From an uncultured Lachnospiraceae bacterium (GTDB lineage Bacteria > Bacillota > Clostridia > Lachnospirales > Lachnospiraceae): a stretch of 64,000 nt of DNA. Under the pieces are notes generated by a model, which was not told the DNA's origin, made no database searches, and saw only the letters and a list, made by a program, of their open reading frames with translations. This document shows, one piece after another, positions 17,022-25,619 of this stretch. The position numbers were made by a program, and so were the translations under genes. The stretch lies in the NCBI GenBank assembly GCA_947177445.1, contig CAMWUL010000001.1, positions 1 through 64,000 of the forward strand, given 5' to 3'. Within the stretch, counting starts at the first letter, position 1. Each line of letters begins with the position of its first letter.

Positions 17022-17050
17022 TTGCGAAACCATTTTCCTTGGTATATAAT
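17022..17050 (+). promoter_or_regulatory. Sigma-A-type promoter for the DUF4143 ATPase gene
   Basis: TTGCGA (17022-17027) and TATAAT (17045-17050) are separated by 17 bases and lie about 50 bases before the ATG at 17102. This gives the ATPase gene its own promoter inside the polysaccharide locus. Confidence 0.65.
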
Positions 17051-17101
17051 GAATGCATGTTACAGGCTTTACGAGCAAAATTGTCCGGCGGGGTGGTGTA
17101 T

Positions 17102-18391
17102 ATGGAAATAAAGCGTGACAGCTATTTGAAGCAGTTAATTTCATATCGCTTTGACGGTCTGGTCAAGGTTATAACAGGCATTCGCCGTTGCGGAAAATCC
17201 TACCTTCTGACGAAAATATACAGAGATTATCTTATTCAAAACGGTGTAAAAAATGAACAGATTATTTTGATTGAGCTTGATCTTGTCAAAGACATTAAGT
17301 TTCGAAATCCTTTGCTGCTTTCTTCTTTTGTAAGGGAAAGGGTGGAGAGCAGACAGGAGGAATTCTATTTATTTATTGATGAAATACAAATGTCGGATCA
17401 GGTTGCCAATCCATATAATCCCTATGGTGAGAAAATTACATTTTATGATGCATTAAATGATCTTCGAAGCCTGACGAATTTGGATATATATGTGACAGGA
17501 AGTAATTCAAAGATGCTGTCAAGCGATATTTTGACGCAGTTCAGAGGAAGAAGTGATGAGATTCGTGTTCATCCGCTCAGCTTCGCGGAATATTATTCTG
17601 CTGTCGGCGGGGATAAGAATGAAGCTTTTGATGAGTATGCTTTTTATGGTGGAATGCCGCTGATTTTATCCAGGCCAAATGACGCTGCAAAGATGAATTA
17701 CTTAAAAACGCTTTTTACAGAGGTTTATATAAAGGATATTGTGGAGCGAAAGAAAATTGAACGGCAGGATGTCCTGGAGCAGATTTTGGATTTATTGTGT
17801 TCCTCTATCGGTTCGCTGACAAACCCATCCAAAATAGCGGATACCTTGAATTCTAAACAGATAAAAGGTGTTTCTTCCAACACAATTCGAGCATATATCG
17901 GACATTTGGAGGATGCATTCCTTTTTTCGGAAGGCAAACGCTACGATGTAAAAGGAAAAGCATACTTTGATTCACCGCTTAAGTTTTACTGCGAGGATAT
18001 AGGACTGCGGAATGCGCGTATTGGATTCCGACAGCAGGAAATGACGCATATTATGGAAAATATTATCTATAATGAGTTGATCAATCGTCAGTTTTCTGTT
18101 GATGTGGGGGTAGTGTATGCCAGAGCCCTGAATCAGAATGGAAATTCTGTGCGCGTACCCAGAGAAATTGATTTTGTTGTTACTTCCGGCGGCAAAAGGA
18201 CTTATATTCAATCGGCATATGCAATATCAACGGCGGAAAAAGCAGAAATGGAGCTTAGGCCGTTTGCCCTTATCGGAGATTCGTTTCCGAAGATTGTAGT
18301 ACGCAAGGATATTGGCAAACGCTGGTATGATGATAAGGGAATTTTGAATATTGGTTTACTTGATTTTCTCTTGGACAAAGAATTAATATAA
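17102..18391 (+). CDS. AAA-family ATPase with DUF4143 domain
   Basis: The 429-residue protein has Walker A GIRRCGKSYLL, Walker B FYLFIDEIQ, the sensor-like TGSNSKML and RGRSDEIRVHPLSFAEY block of AAA_14 proteins, and the C-terminal DUF4143 region (SNTIRAYIGHLEDAFLFSE, with a nuclease-like EIDFVV block near the end). These ATPases are common in gut bacteria; their role is not established. ATG 17102 is chosen as the start; the frame continues upstream to 17039 without a good ribosome site. With its own promoter and no glycan-related domain it looks like an independent insertion into the polysaccharide locus. Confidence 0.85.
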   Translation: MEIKRDSYLKQLISYRFDGLVKVITGIRRCGKSYLLTKIYRDYLIQNGVKNEQIILIELDLVKDIKFRNPLLLSSFVRERVESRQEEFYLFIDEIQMSDQVANPYNPYGEKITFYDALNDLRSLTNLDIYVTGSNSKMLSSDILTQFRGRSDEIRVHPLSFAEYYSAVGGDKNEAFDEYAFYGGMPLILSRPNDAAKMNYLKTLFTEVYIKDIVERKKIERQDVLEQILDLLCSSIGSLTNPSKIADTLNSKQIKGVSSNTIRAYIGHLEDAFLFSEGKRYDVKGKAYFDSPLKFYCEDIGLRNARIGFRQQEMTHIMENIIYNELINRQFSVDVGVVYARALNQNGNSVRVPREIDFVVTSGGKRTYIQSAYAISTAEKAEMELRPFALIGDSFPKIVVRKDIGKRWYDDKGILNIGLLDFLLDKELI

Positions 18392-18437
18392 TGAGGGGCG
18401 GAGTCATTCCCGTACAGATATAAAGGAGACGGATGAT

Positions 18438-19556
18438 ATGAAGTATGATTATTTGATCGTAGGTGCAGGTTTATACGGCGCTGTGTTTGCACAGCAGGCA
18501 AAGCAGGCAGGGAAGCGGGTTCTGGTGATTGATAAGAGGTCCCATGCCGCAGGGAATGTTTATACGAAAAATGTGGAAGGAATTCAGGTGCACCAGTATG
18601 GAGCACACATTTTTCATACGAATCTGACCAGAGTATGGGAGTATGTCAACCAGTTTGCCGGCTTCAACCGTTTTACCAATTCTCCTGTGGCCAACTATAA
18701 GGGGGAATTGTATTCTCTTCCCTTTAATATGTATACCTTTAACAAAATGTGGGGGGTGGTGACGCCCGCCGAGGCGGAGGCAATGATCGAGGAGCAGAGG
18801 AAGTCGGCGGGGATCACCAATCCCAGAAATCTGGAGGAGCAGGCTATTTCCCTGGTGGGAATCGATATTTATGAAAAGCTAATAAAAGGATATACGGAGA
18901 AGCAATGGGGAAGGCCCTGTGATCAGCTTCCCGCGTTTATTATCAAAAGGCTGCCCGTGAGACTGACCTTTGACAATAATTATTTTAATGCCCTGTATCA
19001 GGGAATCCCTGTGGGGGGATATACCCGGATGGTGGAAAATATGCTGGAGGGTGTGGAGGTACGTCTGGAAACGGATTATCTGAAGCAGAAGGATGCGCTG
19101 GACGCGCTGGCGGATCGGGTGATTTACACAGGGCCTGTGGACGCTTATTTTGGCTATTCTCTGGGAGCTTTGGAGTATCGTTCTGTCCGGTTTGAGACAG
19201 AGGTTTTGGACCAGCCGAATTTCCAGGGGAATGCGGCGGTAAATTACACGGATGCCGAGACGCCCTGGACCCGTATTATTGAGCATAAATGGTTTGAATT
19301 CGGAAAGGACCGGGAGGGGAATGAGATTCCCAGGACGGTGATCAGCCGGGAATACAGCTCGGAGTGGAAGCCGGGGGACGAGCCTTATTATCCGGTGAAT
19401 GACGAGAAAAACGGAAAGAGGTATCAGGAATATAAGGCGCTGGCGGAGCGGGAGAAAAAGGTGGTTTTCGGAGGCCGTCTGGGAGAATACAAATATTATG
19501 ATATGGACGCGGTTATTGCCAGCGCACTGGATATGGCGGCGAGGGAGCTTTCGTGA
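18438..19556 (+). CDS. glf: UDP-galactopyranose mutase
   Basis: This cytoplasmic flavoenzyme interconverts UDP-galactopyranose and UDP-galactofuranose, the donor for Galf polymers. The N-terminus has the FAD-binding Rossmann motif VGAGLYGAVFAQQAKQAG followed by DKRSHAAGN. The characteristic HQYGAHIFHT, the GYTEKQWGR block and the C-terminal GRLGEYKYYDMD are all present. At 372 residues it has the usual bacterial length. ATG 18438 lies 8 bases after AAGGAGA. Together with the two GlfT2-like genes it defines the sugar chemistry of this locus. Confidence 0.96.
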   Translation: MKYDYLIVGAGLYGAVFAQQAKQAGKRVLVIDKRSHAAGNVYTKNVEGIQVHQYGAHIFHTNLTRVWEYVNQFAGFNRFTNSPVANYKGELYSLPFNMYTFNKMWGVVTPAEAEAMIEEQRKSAGITNPRNLEEQAISLVGIDIYEKLIKGYTEKQWGRPCDQLPAFIIKRLPVRLTFDNNYFNALYQGIPVGGYTRMVENMLEGVEVRLETDYLKQKDALDALADRVIYTGPVDAYFGYSLGALEYRSVRFETEVLDQPNFQGNAAVNYTDAETPWTRIIEHKWFEFGKDREGNEIPRTVISREYSSEWKPGDEPYYPVNDEKNGKRYQEYKALAEREKKVVFGGRLGEYKYYDMDAVIASALDMAARELS

Positions 19557-19578
19557 CATGCGTGACATGCGTGACATG
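19552..19578 (+). repeat. Three tandem copies of CGTGACATG at the end of glf
   Basis: Three exact 9-bp copies begin at the glf stop codon (TGA lies in the first copy) and run into the spacer before the next gene. They could alter spacing to the next gene by slippage; no function is evident. Confidence 0.8.
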
Positions 19579-19618
19579 CAGCGGATCTTTTTAAAGACTG
19601 CCGGGAAGAAAAAGAGAA

Positions 19619-21682
19619 TTGAAAATCCATATGAGAATGCATATTTATAATTTTCTGGTAAATCGACACAGCGGGATCCGGAGCAGATATCACAGGGTTC
19701 ATGACAACGGCGGAGGTCTTCGGAAGCTGATATCCTATGTGTATCTGCTGTGCATGAATTTCGGGTATTATTTTTTGTTCTGCCGTTTCCTGAGCCAGCC
19801 TCAGGCGGTGGAGGTCTACGAAGAAAAAAGGCTGTCTCTGGAGCCGGAGTCGGCGGTTTGCGACAGGGAAAAGCTGAACGTGGAATATTTTGTGGACAGG
19901 CTGTCGAAGTATGATCTGATTTCCTTTGATATTTTTGATACCTTGATTTTCAGGCCGTTTTCCGAACCTGCGGATCTGTTCTTTTTTCTGGGAGGGCAGC
20001 TGGAGAGGCCGGATATTCGGAGGATCCGTATGGAGCAGGAGTCGCTGGCCAGGAAGGACGCTCTGGCGCAGTGCGGGCATTGCGAGGTTACGCTTTCCCA
20101 TATCTGGAAGCGGATGGAGCGGGAGACAGGAATACCTGCGGATTCAGGCATGGAGCTGGAAATGCAGCTGGAAATGGATTTCTGCTATGCCAATCCTTTT
20201 ATGCTTCAGGTGTTTGGGGCGCTGCGCAGGATGGGGAAGAAAATGATCATTGTCTCCGATATGTATTTATCCCGGGATTTCCTGGAAGCATTGCTGGAGA
20301 AAAACGGGTATGGCGGCATAGAAAAGCTGTATGTATCCTGCGAATATGGAAAAAGCAAGGCAGACGGAGCGCTTTTTGAGCTGATAAAGGGTGAGTATCC
20401 GGGGACGGCTGTGATTCATGTGGGGGATAATGAGCACAGCGATAAAAAGATGGCGAAAAAGAACGGGTTTGAGAGTCTTTTTTATCCGAATGTAAACCGG
20501 ATGGCCGTACTTTTGCGCCCCTATGATATGTCTCCGGTAATAGGCGGTGCATATCGGGGAATTGTGGATAATCATTTGTATCAGGGAAACATGAGCTATT
20601 CCCGGGAATATGAATACGGTTATGTGTACGGAGGTTTGTTTGTACTGGGATATTGTCAGTTTATTCACGAGTATTGTGTGAATGAAAAAATCGACAGGCT
20701 TCTTTTTCTTTCCCGGGACGGAGATATCTTAAAGCAGGTGTACGATCAGCTGTATCCCGAAGATGAGACTGCCTATGTCTATTGGTCCAGGGCGGCGGCT
20801 GTAAAGCTGATGGCGGAATTTGACCGATATGATTATTTTCGCAGATACCTGTACCACAAGGTCAATCAGGGGGTCACTGTGGGCGAGGCGCTCAGGTCCA
20901 TGGAGCTGGAGGCGGTTGTGCGCCCGGCCTTTTGCCTTTCCGATGAACTGACGGATCGGAATGTGGGGATGCTGAAAGAGCTTCTTCTGGAGCATTTTGA
21001 CACAATCTGTGCCGTTTACCGGGAACAGCGGCGGGCGGCAAAGGCATATTTTGAGAGAGAGCTGGCAGGAGCGGCAAGGGCTGCCGCCATTGATATCGGC
21101 TGGGCGGGCAGCGGGGCCCTGTCTCTTTCCTATCTGGTGGAGCAGGTATGGAGGATGCCCTGCAAAGTAACCGGCGTGGTGGCGGGAACCAATACCGTAC
21201 ATAGCGGAGAGCCCGATGCCGGCGAAATTTTTTTGCAGAGGGGAAAGCTGGTATCCTTCCTGTTTTCCCAGGCGCATAATCGGGATGTAATGAAAAAGCA
21301 TGATCCTAATAAGGATTACAATGTGTATTGGGAGCTGCTGCTTTCCTCCGCTTCGAGGCAGTTTCTGGGATTTCAGTGCGGATCAGGTCTTTCCGGGAGA
21401 AAGTGCTGCATGGAAAGTGGTACGGGTATTTTCCTGGAGGACGGCCGGGAGGTAATGCTGCGTTTTGGCCGGGAGGATGCCAATCAGGAGGGAATTCGGG
21501 AAATTCAGAAGGGAATTTTGGATTTTGCCGCCGATTATCGGGAACATTTTGAAAAGGTGCCTTATATGCTGCGGATCAGCGGCAGGGACGCCTGTGCGCC
21601 CATGCTTGCCGCTGCCGGACAGAAGGAACGGTATTTAAGAGCCATGGCGGAGCGGTTTTCCCTGGAAAAGGGGATCAGCTGA
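19619..21682 (+). CDS. COG5610-type protein: HAD phosphatase domain plus C-terminal domain
   Basis: The 687-residue product has a complete HAD domain (about 85-300): FDIFDTLIF (nucleophile and acid Asp), IIVSDMYLSRDFL, GKSKADGALFE and HVGDNEHSDKKMA. The second half has LLFLSRDGDIL and AIDIGWAGSGAL, the same blocks seen alone in the gene at 299-1783. COG5610 proteins lie in capsule and O-antigen-like loci; a phosphatase step on a sugar phosphate or lipid-linked intermediate is plausible but unproved. The start is TTG 19619 or ATG 19631; neither has a strong ribosome site. It is followed after 17 bases by an unassigned membrane-anchored protein. Confidence 0.8.
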   Translation: MKIHMRMHIYNFLVNRHSGIRSRYHRVHDNGGGLRKLISYVYLLCMNFGYYFLFCRFLSQPQAVEVYEEKRLSLEPESAVCDREKLNVEYFVDRLSKYDLISFDIFDTLIFRPFSEPADLFFFLGGQLERPDIRRIRMEQESLARKDALAQCGHCEVTLSHIWKRMERETGIPADSGMELEMQLEMDFCYANPFMLQVFGALRRMGKKMIIVSDMYLSRDFLEALLEKNGYGGIEKLYVSCEYGKSKADGALFELIKGEYPGTAVIHVGDNEHSDKKMAKKNGFESLFYPNVNRMAVLLRPYDMSPVIGGAYRGIVDNHLYQGNMSYSREYEYGYVYGGLFVLGYCQFIHEYCVNEKIDRLLFLSRDGDILKQVYDQLYPEDETAYVYWSRAAAVKLMAEFDRYDYFRRYLYHKVNQGVTVGEALRSMELEAVVRPAFCLSDELTDRNVGMLKELLLEHFDTICAVYREQRRAAKAYFERELAGAARAAAIDIGWAGSGALSLSYLVEQVWRMPCKVTGVVAGTNTVHSGEPDAGEIFLQRGKLVSFLFSQAHNRDVMKKHDPNKDYNVYWELLLSSASRQFLGFQCGSGLSGRKCCMESGTGIFLEDGREVMLRFGREDANQEGIREIQKGILDFAADYREHFEKVPYMLRISGRDACAPMLAAAGQKERYLRAMAERFSLEKGIS

Positions 21683-21699
21683 CAGAGGAGTCGATCTGG

Positions 21700-22692
21700 A
21701 TGAAGGATAACAGGGTGAAACGAAAATTTTTTTATTATCTGCTCAGTATGCTGGGATTGCTTCTGCTGGTGGGTATCGCTTTTATGGGGCCTCAGATGGT
21801 TTTTCAGGCGGGGGATTATTATCTGTGGCAGGATACGGAGCTGAGTGAACGTGAAACCATGGATATCGCTTTGCTGACCAACACTTATGAGCAGTCCAAG
21901 AAACAGCGGCTGAAAAACTTTGCGGAAGGACTGGAGCGGGGGGAAAAGTATTATGTTACCTCTAAGGAGCTGTCGGAAAGCCGGCAGGAGTCCTCTGATG
22001 CCGGAATTGTTGCGAAATTTGATGAGCTGGACGGATTTTATCAGGAAAATTTTGCGTGGCTGGCGGAACTTGAGCTTTTTCCCATGGATATGTTTTGGGC
22101 GGGATACTATATCAATTCCTGTAAGCAATATGTAATTTACAGCGATAATTATGCAAAGGGAGTCAATTTTATCACCTGGTGTCTGGAGATAGAAGCTGTG
22201 AATGGAGCCCGGGTGACACTGTTGATAGATTCAGAGGATGGCGTAGTCTATGCTATGAAATTCCACGGTCTGGAAAGGTCGCCGGAGCTGAATCCAAATT
22301 ACAAATTTTTGTTTGATAACCGGCAGGAGGAATATATGCCCACCCAGTATTATATGGGAAATATTTTCTGCCACTATTATGGGGCCATAGCTGACGAAGA
22401 TCTGAGGTATGTGCAGGAGCAGATATATTACAGGGATCTTCAGCTGAAAAGTGAGAATTATTCTTTTTTGGTGGATATCCCCTTTGACCAATACTCTCTG
22501 GAATTTGATATCCGGCCTCAGGAAAATTATTGGGAGGGCGGGATTATTGTGGACTCCGACGGAGGCTCAGAACATATAGAGCCTGTTGATCCAACCTGGT
22601 CTTATCTTCCCCGGTTTCCGGAATTTATCAGCGGGATTACTGAAATTTACCGGTTGATTCCCGAGTTTGCGGAAAGCTCCGGAGAGGAATAA
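21700..22692 (+). CDS. Membrane-anchored protein of unknown function
   Basis: The 330-residue product has a short basic N-terminus, one transmembrane helix (about 11-29, FYYLLSMLGLLLLVGIAF) and a long extracellular part without recognised motifs. That part is rich in Tyr, Glu and Asp and contains hydrophobic-aromatic beta-like stretches. GAGGAG precedes ATG 21700. It is probably the last gene of the polysaccharide operon, because the next gene is preceded by a hairpin. A type II membrane protein facing the wall would fit a role in polymer transfer or surface structure, but no family was recognised. Confidence 0.65.
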   Translation: MKDNRVKRKFFYYLLSMLGLLLLVGIAFMGPQMVFQAGDYYLWQDTELSERETMDIALLTNTYEQSKKQRLKNFAEGLERGEKYYVTSKELSESRQESSDAGIVAKFDELDGFYQENFAWLAELELFPMDMFWAGYYINSCKQYVIYSDNYAKGVNFITWCLEIEAVNGARVTLLIDSEDGVVYAMKFHGLERSPELNPNYKFLFDNRQEEYMPTQYYMGNIFCHYYGAIADEDLRYVQEQIYYRDLQLKSENYSFLVDIPFDQYSLEFDIRPQENYWEGGIIVDSDGGSEHIEPVDPTWSYLPRFPEFISGITEIYRLIPEFAESSGEE

Positions 22693-22697
22693 TGAAG

Positions 22698-22780
22698 TCC
22701 CTGTGCCAATATATTAGAGTAACAGTTTGGCCGGTCCGCGAAAAACGTGCAGAGGCCGGTGAATGGCACAGGGAGTTTTT
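22698..22780 (+). promoter_or_regulatory. Long-loop hairpin with U-run overlapping the ribosome site of the symporter gene
   Basis: TCCCTGTGCCA (22698-22708) pairs perfectly with TGGCACAGGGA (22764-22774); G and five T follow (775-780), and the ATG is at 22781. The right arm contains the GGGA of the ribosome-binding site. The structure could terminate transcription before the gene or hide its ribosome site, so it may be either the terminator of the upstream operon or an attenuator. Confidence 0.55.
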
Positions 22781-24166
22781 ATGGAAAAATGGCTGGAGCA
22801 GGCGGATGATCTGGTATGGGGTCCCTGGTTGCTGGCGCTTTTGCTGGGAACAGGATGCTTTTTGATGGTAAGGCTCAGGTTTCTTCCCCTGAAAAACCTG
22901 AAATATGCCTTGAAATGCGCTTTTGGAGGGGATAAGGGAGAAAACCGAAGCGGGGGCATTTCATCCTTTGCGGCGCTGACTACGGAACTGGCTACAACTC
23001 TTGGGATCGGAAATATTATCGGAGTGGCCACCGCCATGGTTCTGGGAGGACCGGGAGCCTTGTTCTGGATGGTGGTGACAAGCATCGTGGGTATGGCTAC
23101 CAAGCTGGTGGAAAGCATGTTGGCAGTAAAATACAGAGGGAAAAACAGCGCAGGACAGATTGCAGGCGGCCCCATGTATACCTGTCTGCATGCTTTTCCC
23201 TGTAAAAAGGCTGGAATGCTTCTGGGATTGGTGTTTGCTCTTTTTGCTGTAATGGCATCCTTTGGTATGGGCAACATGACGCAATCCAATTCCATTGCTG
23301 ATGCCTTGTGGGTGGCTTTTCGGATTCCCCGGGCAAAAACAGGACTTTGTGTGACGATCCTTACCATTCTGGTAGTGCTGGGAGGGATTGGCGTGATTGG
23401 GAAGGTGACGCAGGTTCTGGTGCCTTTTATGGGTATTTTCTATATGCTGGGAACGCTGGCTGTGATCGTGGTGCATTGGAGAAGTCTGCCGGAAGCTGTG
23501 GGGAGTATTCTGACGGCAGCGTTTTGTCCCCGGGCAGTGTCAGGCGGCATTTTCGGCAGTATTACAGTGTCGGCTTTTCAATCCCTGCGCTGGGGGGTGT
23601 CAAGGGGGATTTTTTCCAATGAGGCCGGGCTGGGGGCGTCAGGTATTACGACTGCCGCGGCGGATACGGAGGACTATGTAAGGCAGGGCTACATAAGCAT
23701 GACGGGAGTGTTTCTGGATACGGTGATCGTGTGTACGGTCACCGGGCTGGCCTTTGGCGTCTCCGGGGTGGTGGGAGCCACGGATGCTGCGGGAGAGCCG
23801 CTTACCGGAACGGCGCTGACTCTGGCTGCCTTCGGAACGGCGCTGGGAAAGTGGGGAGGCGCTTTTGTAAGCGTATGCATTGCATTGTTTGCCTTTGCCA
23901 CAGTGATCGGCTGGGCCTATCAGGGGGAGCGGGCGTTTGAATTTCTCATGGGTGGAAAGACAAAATATAATCTGTGGTACCGGTTTGCCTATGGCCTGAC
24001 AGCTTTTCTGGGATGCGTCTGCCCTCTGGAGGCAGTGTGGACCTTCTCCGATATCTGCAACGGCCTTATGGCGGTTCCCAACCTGATCTGTGTGCTTGCC
24101 CTGTCGGGTAAAGCCTGCCGGGAAATCCGCGAATATGAAAAAAAGCGACGCAGAAAACAATTGTGA
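22781..24166 (+). CDS. AGCS-family sodium:alanine/glycine symporter
   Basis: The 461-residue multi-helix protein has the family features: a first helix PWLLALLLGTGCFLMVRLRFLPL, SSFAALTTELATTLGIGNIIGVATA, GGPMYTC, and FSNEAGLGASGITTAAA in the middle. AGCS proteins import alanine or glycine with sodium across the cytoplasmic membrane. ATG 22781 is chosen because GGGAG lies five bases before it; ATG 22763 upstream would place that site inside the gene. Expression may be limited by the hairpin that covers the ribosome site. The substrate cannot be decided from sequence. Confidence 0.92.
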   Translation: MEKWLEQADDLVWGPWLLALLLGTGCFLMVRLRFLPLKNLKYALKCAFGGDKGENRSGGISSFAALTTELATTLGIGNIIGVATAMVLGGPGALFWMVVTSIVGMATKLVESMLAVKYRGKNSAGQIAGGPMYTCLHAFPCKKAGMLLGLVFALFAVMASFGMGNMTQSNSIADALWVAFRIPRAKTGLCVTILTILVVLGGIGVIGKVTQVLVPFMGIFYMLGTLAVIVVHWRSLPEAVGSILTAAFCPRAVSGGIFGSITVSAFQSLRWGVSRGIFSNEAGLGASGITTAAADTEDYVRQGYISMTGVFLDTVIVCTVTGLAFGVSGVVGATDAAGEPLTGTALTLAAFGTALGKWGGAFVSVCIALFAFATVIGWAYQGERAFEFLMGGKTKYNLWYRFAYGLTAFLGCVCPLEAVWTFSDICNGLMAVPNLICVLALSGKACREIREYEKKRRRKQL

Positions 24167-24186
24167 GAAACCATTTGTTATGATAT

Positions 24187-24244
24187 GATAACCGCAAAGG
24201 AAAAACAAGCGGCTCCGAAGAAGCCTGTTTTTCCAGCGGTTATC
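24187..24244 (+). terminator. Extended hairpin between the symporter gene and pepT
   Basis: GATAACCGC (24187-24195) pairs with GCGGTTATC (24236-24244), and inside it GGAAAAAC pairs with GTTTTTCC, giving a long, slightly bulged stem. No T-run follows. It may terminate weakly or stabilise mRNA ends. Confidence 0.5.
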
Positions 24245-24283
24245 AGGTTATCAAATATATGCAGATCAGAAAAGAGGACAAGC

Positions 24284-25546
24284 ATGACAAAAACAATAGA
24301 AAACTTTTTGCAATATGTCAGAATCGATACACAGTCGGAGGATTGCTGCGAAAATACGCCCAGCACGGAAAAGCAGCATGCATTGGCCGGGCTGCTGGCA
24401 GACCAGCTGACCGGGATGGGCGCTGAGGATGTGGTATATGACAGAGAACACTGCTATGTCTATGCCGCAGTCCCGGCCTCGGAGGGCTGCGAGAATGCCC
24501 CTGTGCTTGGATTTATCGCTCATATGGACACGGCGCCCGGAGTATCCGGCGCCGGAGTAAAGCCCAGAATCGTTGAAAATTATGACGGCGGCGATATTGT
24601 GTTGAATGAAGAGAAAGGCATTGTTCTTCGGACGGAGGACTTCCCGGAGATTCGAAAATACAAGGATCAGGATCTGATTGTGACGGACGGAACCACCCTG
24701 CTTGGGGCTGACGACAAGGCGGGAGCTGCGCAGATCATGGCCATGGCGGAATATCTGCTGACCCATCCGGAGGTAAGGCACGGCAGGATCCGTATCGGCT
24801 TTACTCCTGACGAGGAAGTGGGAAGAGGAACGGATCATTTTGATATAAAGCTTTTCGGCGCTGATTATGCCTTTACGGTGGACGGCGGAGAGCTGGGTGA
24901 GCTGGAGGATGAGACCTTTAATGCCGCTGACGGAATTCTCGAGGTAAACGGAAGAAATGTCCACCCCGGCAGCGCCAAGGGGAGGATGATTAATTCTATT
25001 TTGATCGCTCAGGAATTTCACAGCCTGCTTCCCGTATTTCAAAATCCTATGTACACAGAAGGGTACGAGGGGTTTTTCCACCTGGACAATATCAAAGGAG
25101 ACGTGGAACATACTGTAGCCCAATATATTATCAGAGATCATGACAAGAGCTTTTTTGCCCAGAAAAAAGAAATGTTCCGGCAATGCGCGGATTTCCTGAA
25201 CCAGAAGTATGGAGAGGGGACTGCAAGCGTCAGGATTCAGGATTCTTACTATAACATGAAAGAGGTTCTGAAGCCCCATGCCCATTTGGTGGAAAATGCC
25301 TGTGAGGCCATGCGGGAGCTTGGAATTGAACCGATGATCACGCCGATCCGCGGCGGAACAGACGGCGCACGCCTTTCCTATATGGGATTACCCTGTCCTA
25401 ATTTGTGTACCGGAGGAGCCAATTTCCATAGCCGGTATGAGTATGCCTGCGTCCAGTCCATGAATAAGGTTACGGAGCTGCTGATTAAGCTGGCTGTAAG
25501 ATATGGGGAGCCAGGAAATATAAAAAGAAACGAGTACCCCGCTTGA
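24284..25546 (+). CDS. pepT: Peptidase T (tripeptide aminopeptidase)
   Basis: A cytoplasmic zinc peptidase of the M20 family that removes the N-terminal residue of tripeptides. Visible signatures are AHMDTAPGVSG, LLGADDKAGAAQ, FTPDEEVGRGTDHFD, the dimerisation-domain HPGSAKGRMIN, and RGGTDGARLSYMGLPCPNLCTGG. ATG 24284 (420 residues, the usual length) has AGAGGA six bases before it; the open frame upstream to 24185 is inside the hairpin and is unlikely to be translated. A terminator overlaps the 3' end. Confidence 0.95.
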   Translation: MTKTIENFLQYVRIDTQSEDCCENTPSTEKQHALAGLLADQLTGMGAEDVVYDREHCYVYAAVPASEGCENAPVLGFIAHMDTAPGVSGAGVKPRIVENYDGGDIVLNEEKGIVLRTEDFPEIRKYKDQDLIVTDGTTLLGADDKAGAAQIMAMAEYLLTHPEVRHGRIRIGFTPDEEVGRGTDHFDIKLFGADYAFTVDGGELGELEDETFNAADGILEVNGRNVHPGSAKGRMINSILIAQEFHSLLPVFQNPMYTEGYEGFFHLDNIKGDVEHTVAQYIIRDHDKSFFAQKKEMFRQCADFLNQKYGEGTASVRIQDSYYNMKEVLKPHAHLVENACEAMRELGIEPMITPIRGGTDGARLSYMGLPCPNLCTGGANFHSRYEYACVQSMNKVTELLIKLAVRYGEPGNIKRNEYPA

Positions 25547-25580
25547 GCATAAAGCTGTACGGTAAAAACTCGTTTCTTTT
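25523..25580 (+). terminator. pepT terminator
   Basis: AAAAGAAACGAGT (25523-25535) and ACTCGTTTCTTTT (25568-25580) form a perfect 13-bp stem ending in a T-rich tract. The left arm lies inside the last codons of pepT. Confidence 0.6.
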
Positions 25581-25619
25581 AAGAAATTGTATGATAGAAA
25601 GGTAAAAAAGTCAAGAGAA

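Noticed and set aside
18208-19577. Minus-strand frames opposite glf
   Set aside because: They are mirror frames of a clear coding gene, with no ribosome site or domain.
22692-22781. Glycine riboswitch before the AGCS symporter
   Set aside because: The 88-base gap is too short for the usual tandem aptamer and lacks its conserved core; only a hairpin is present.
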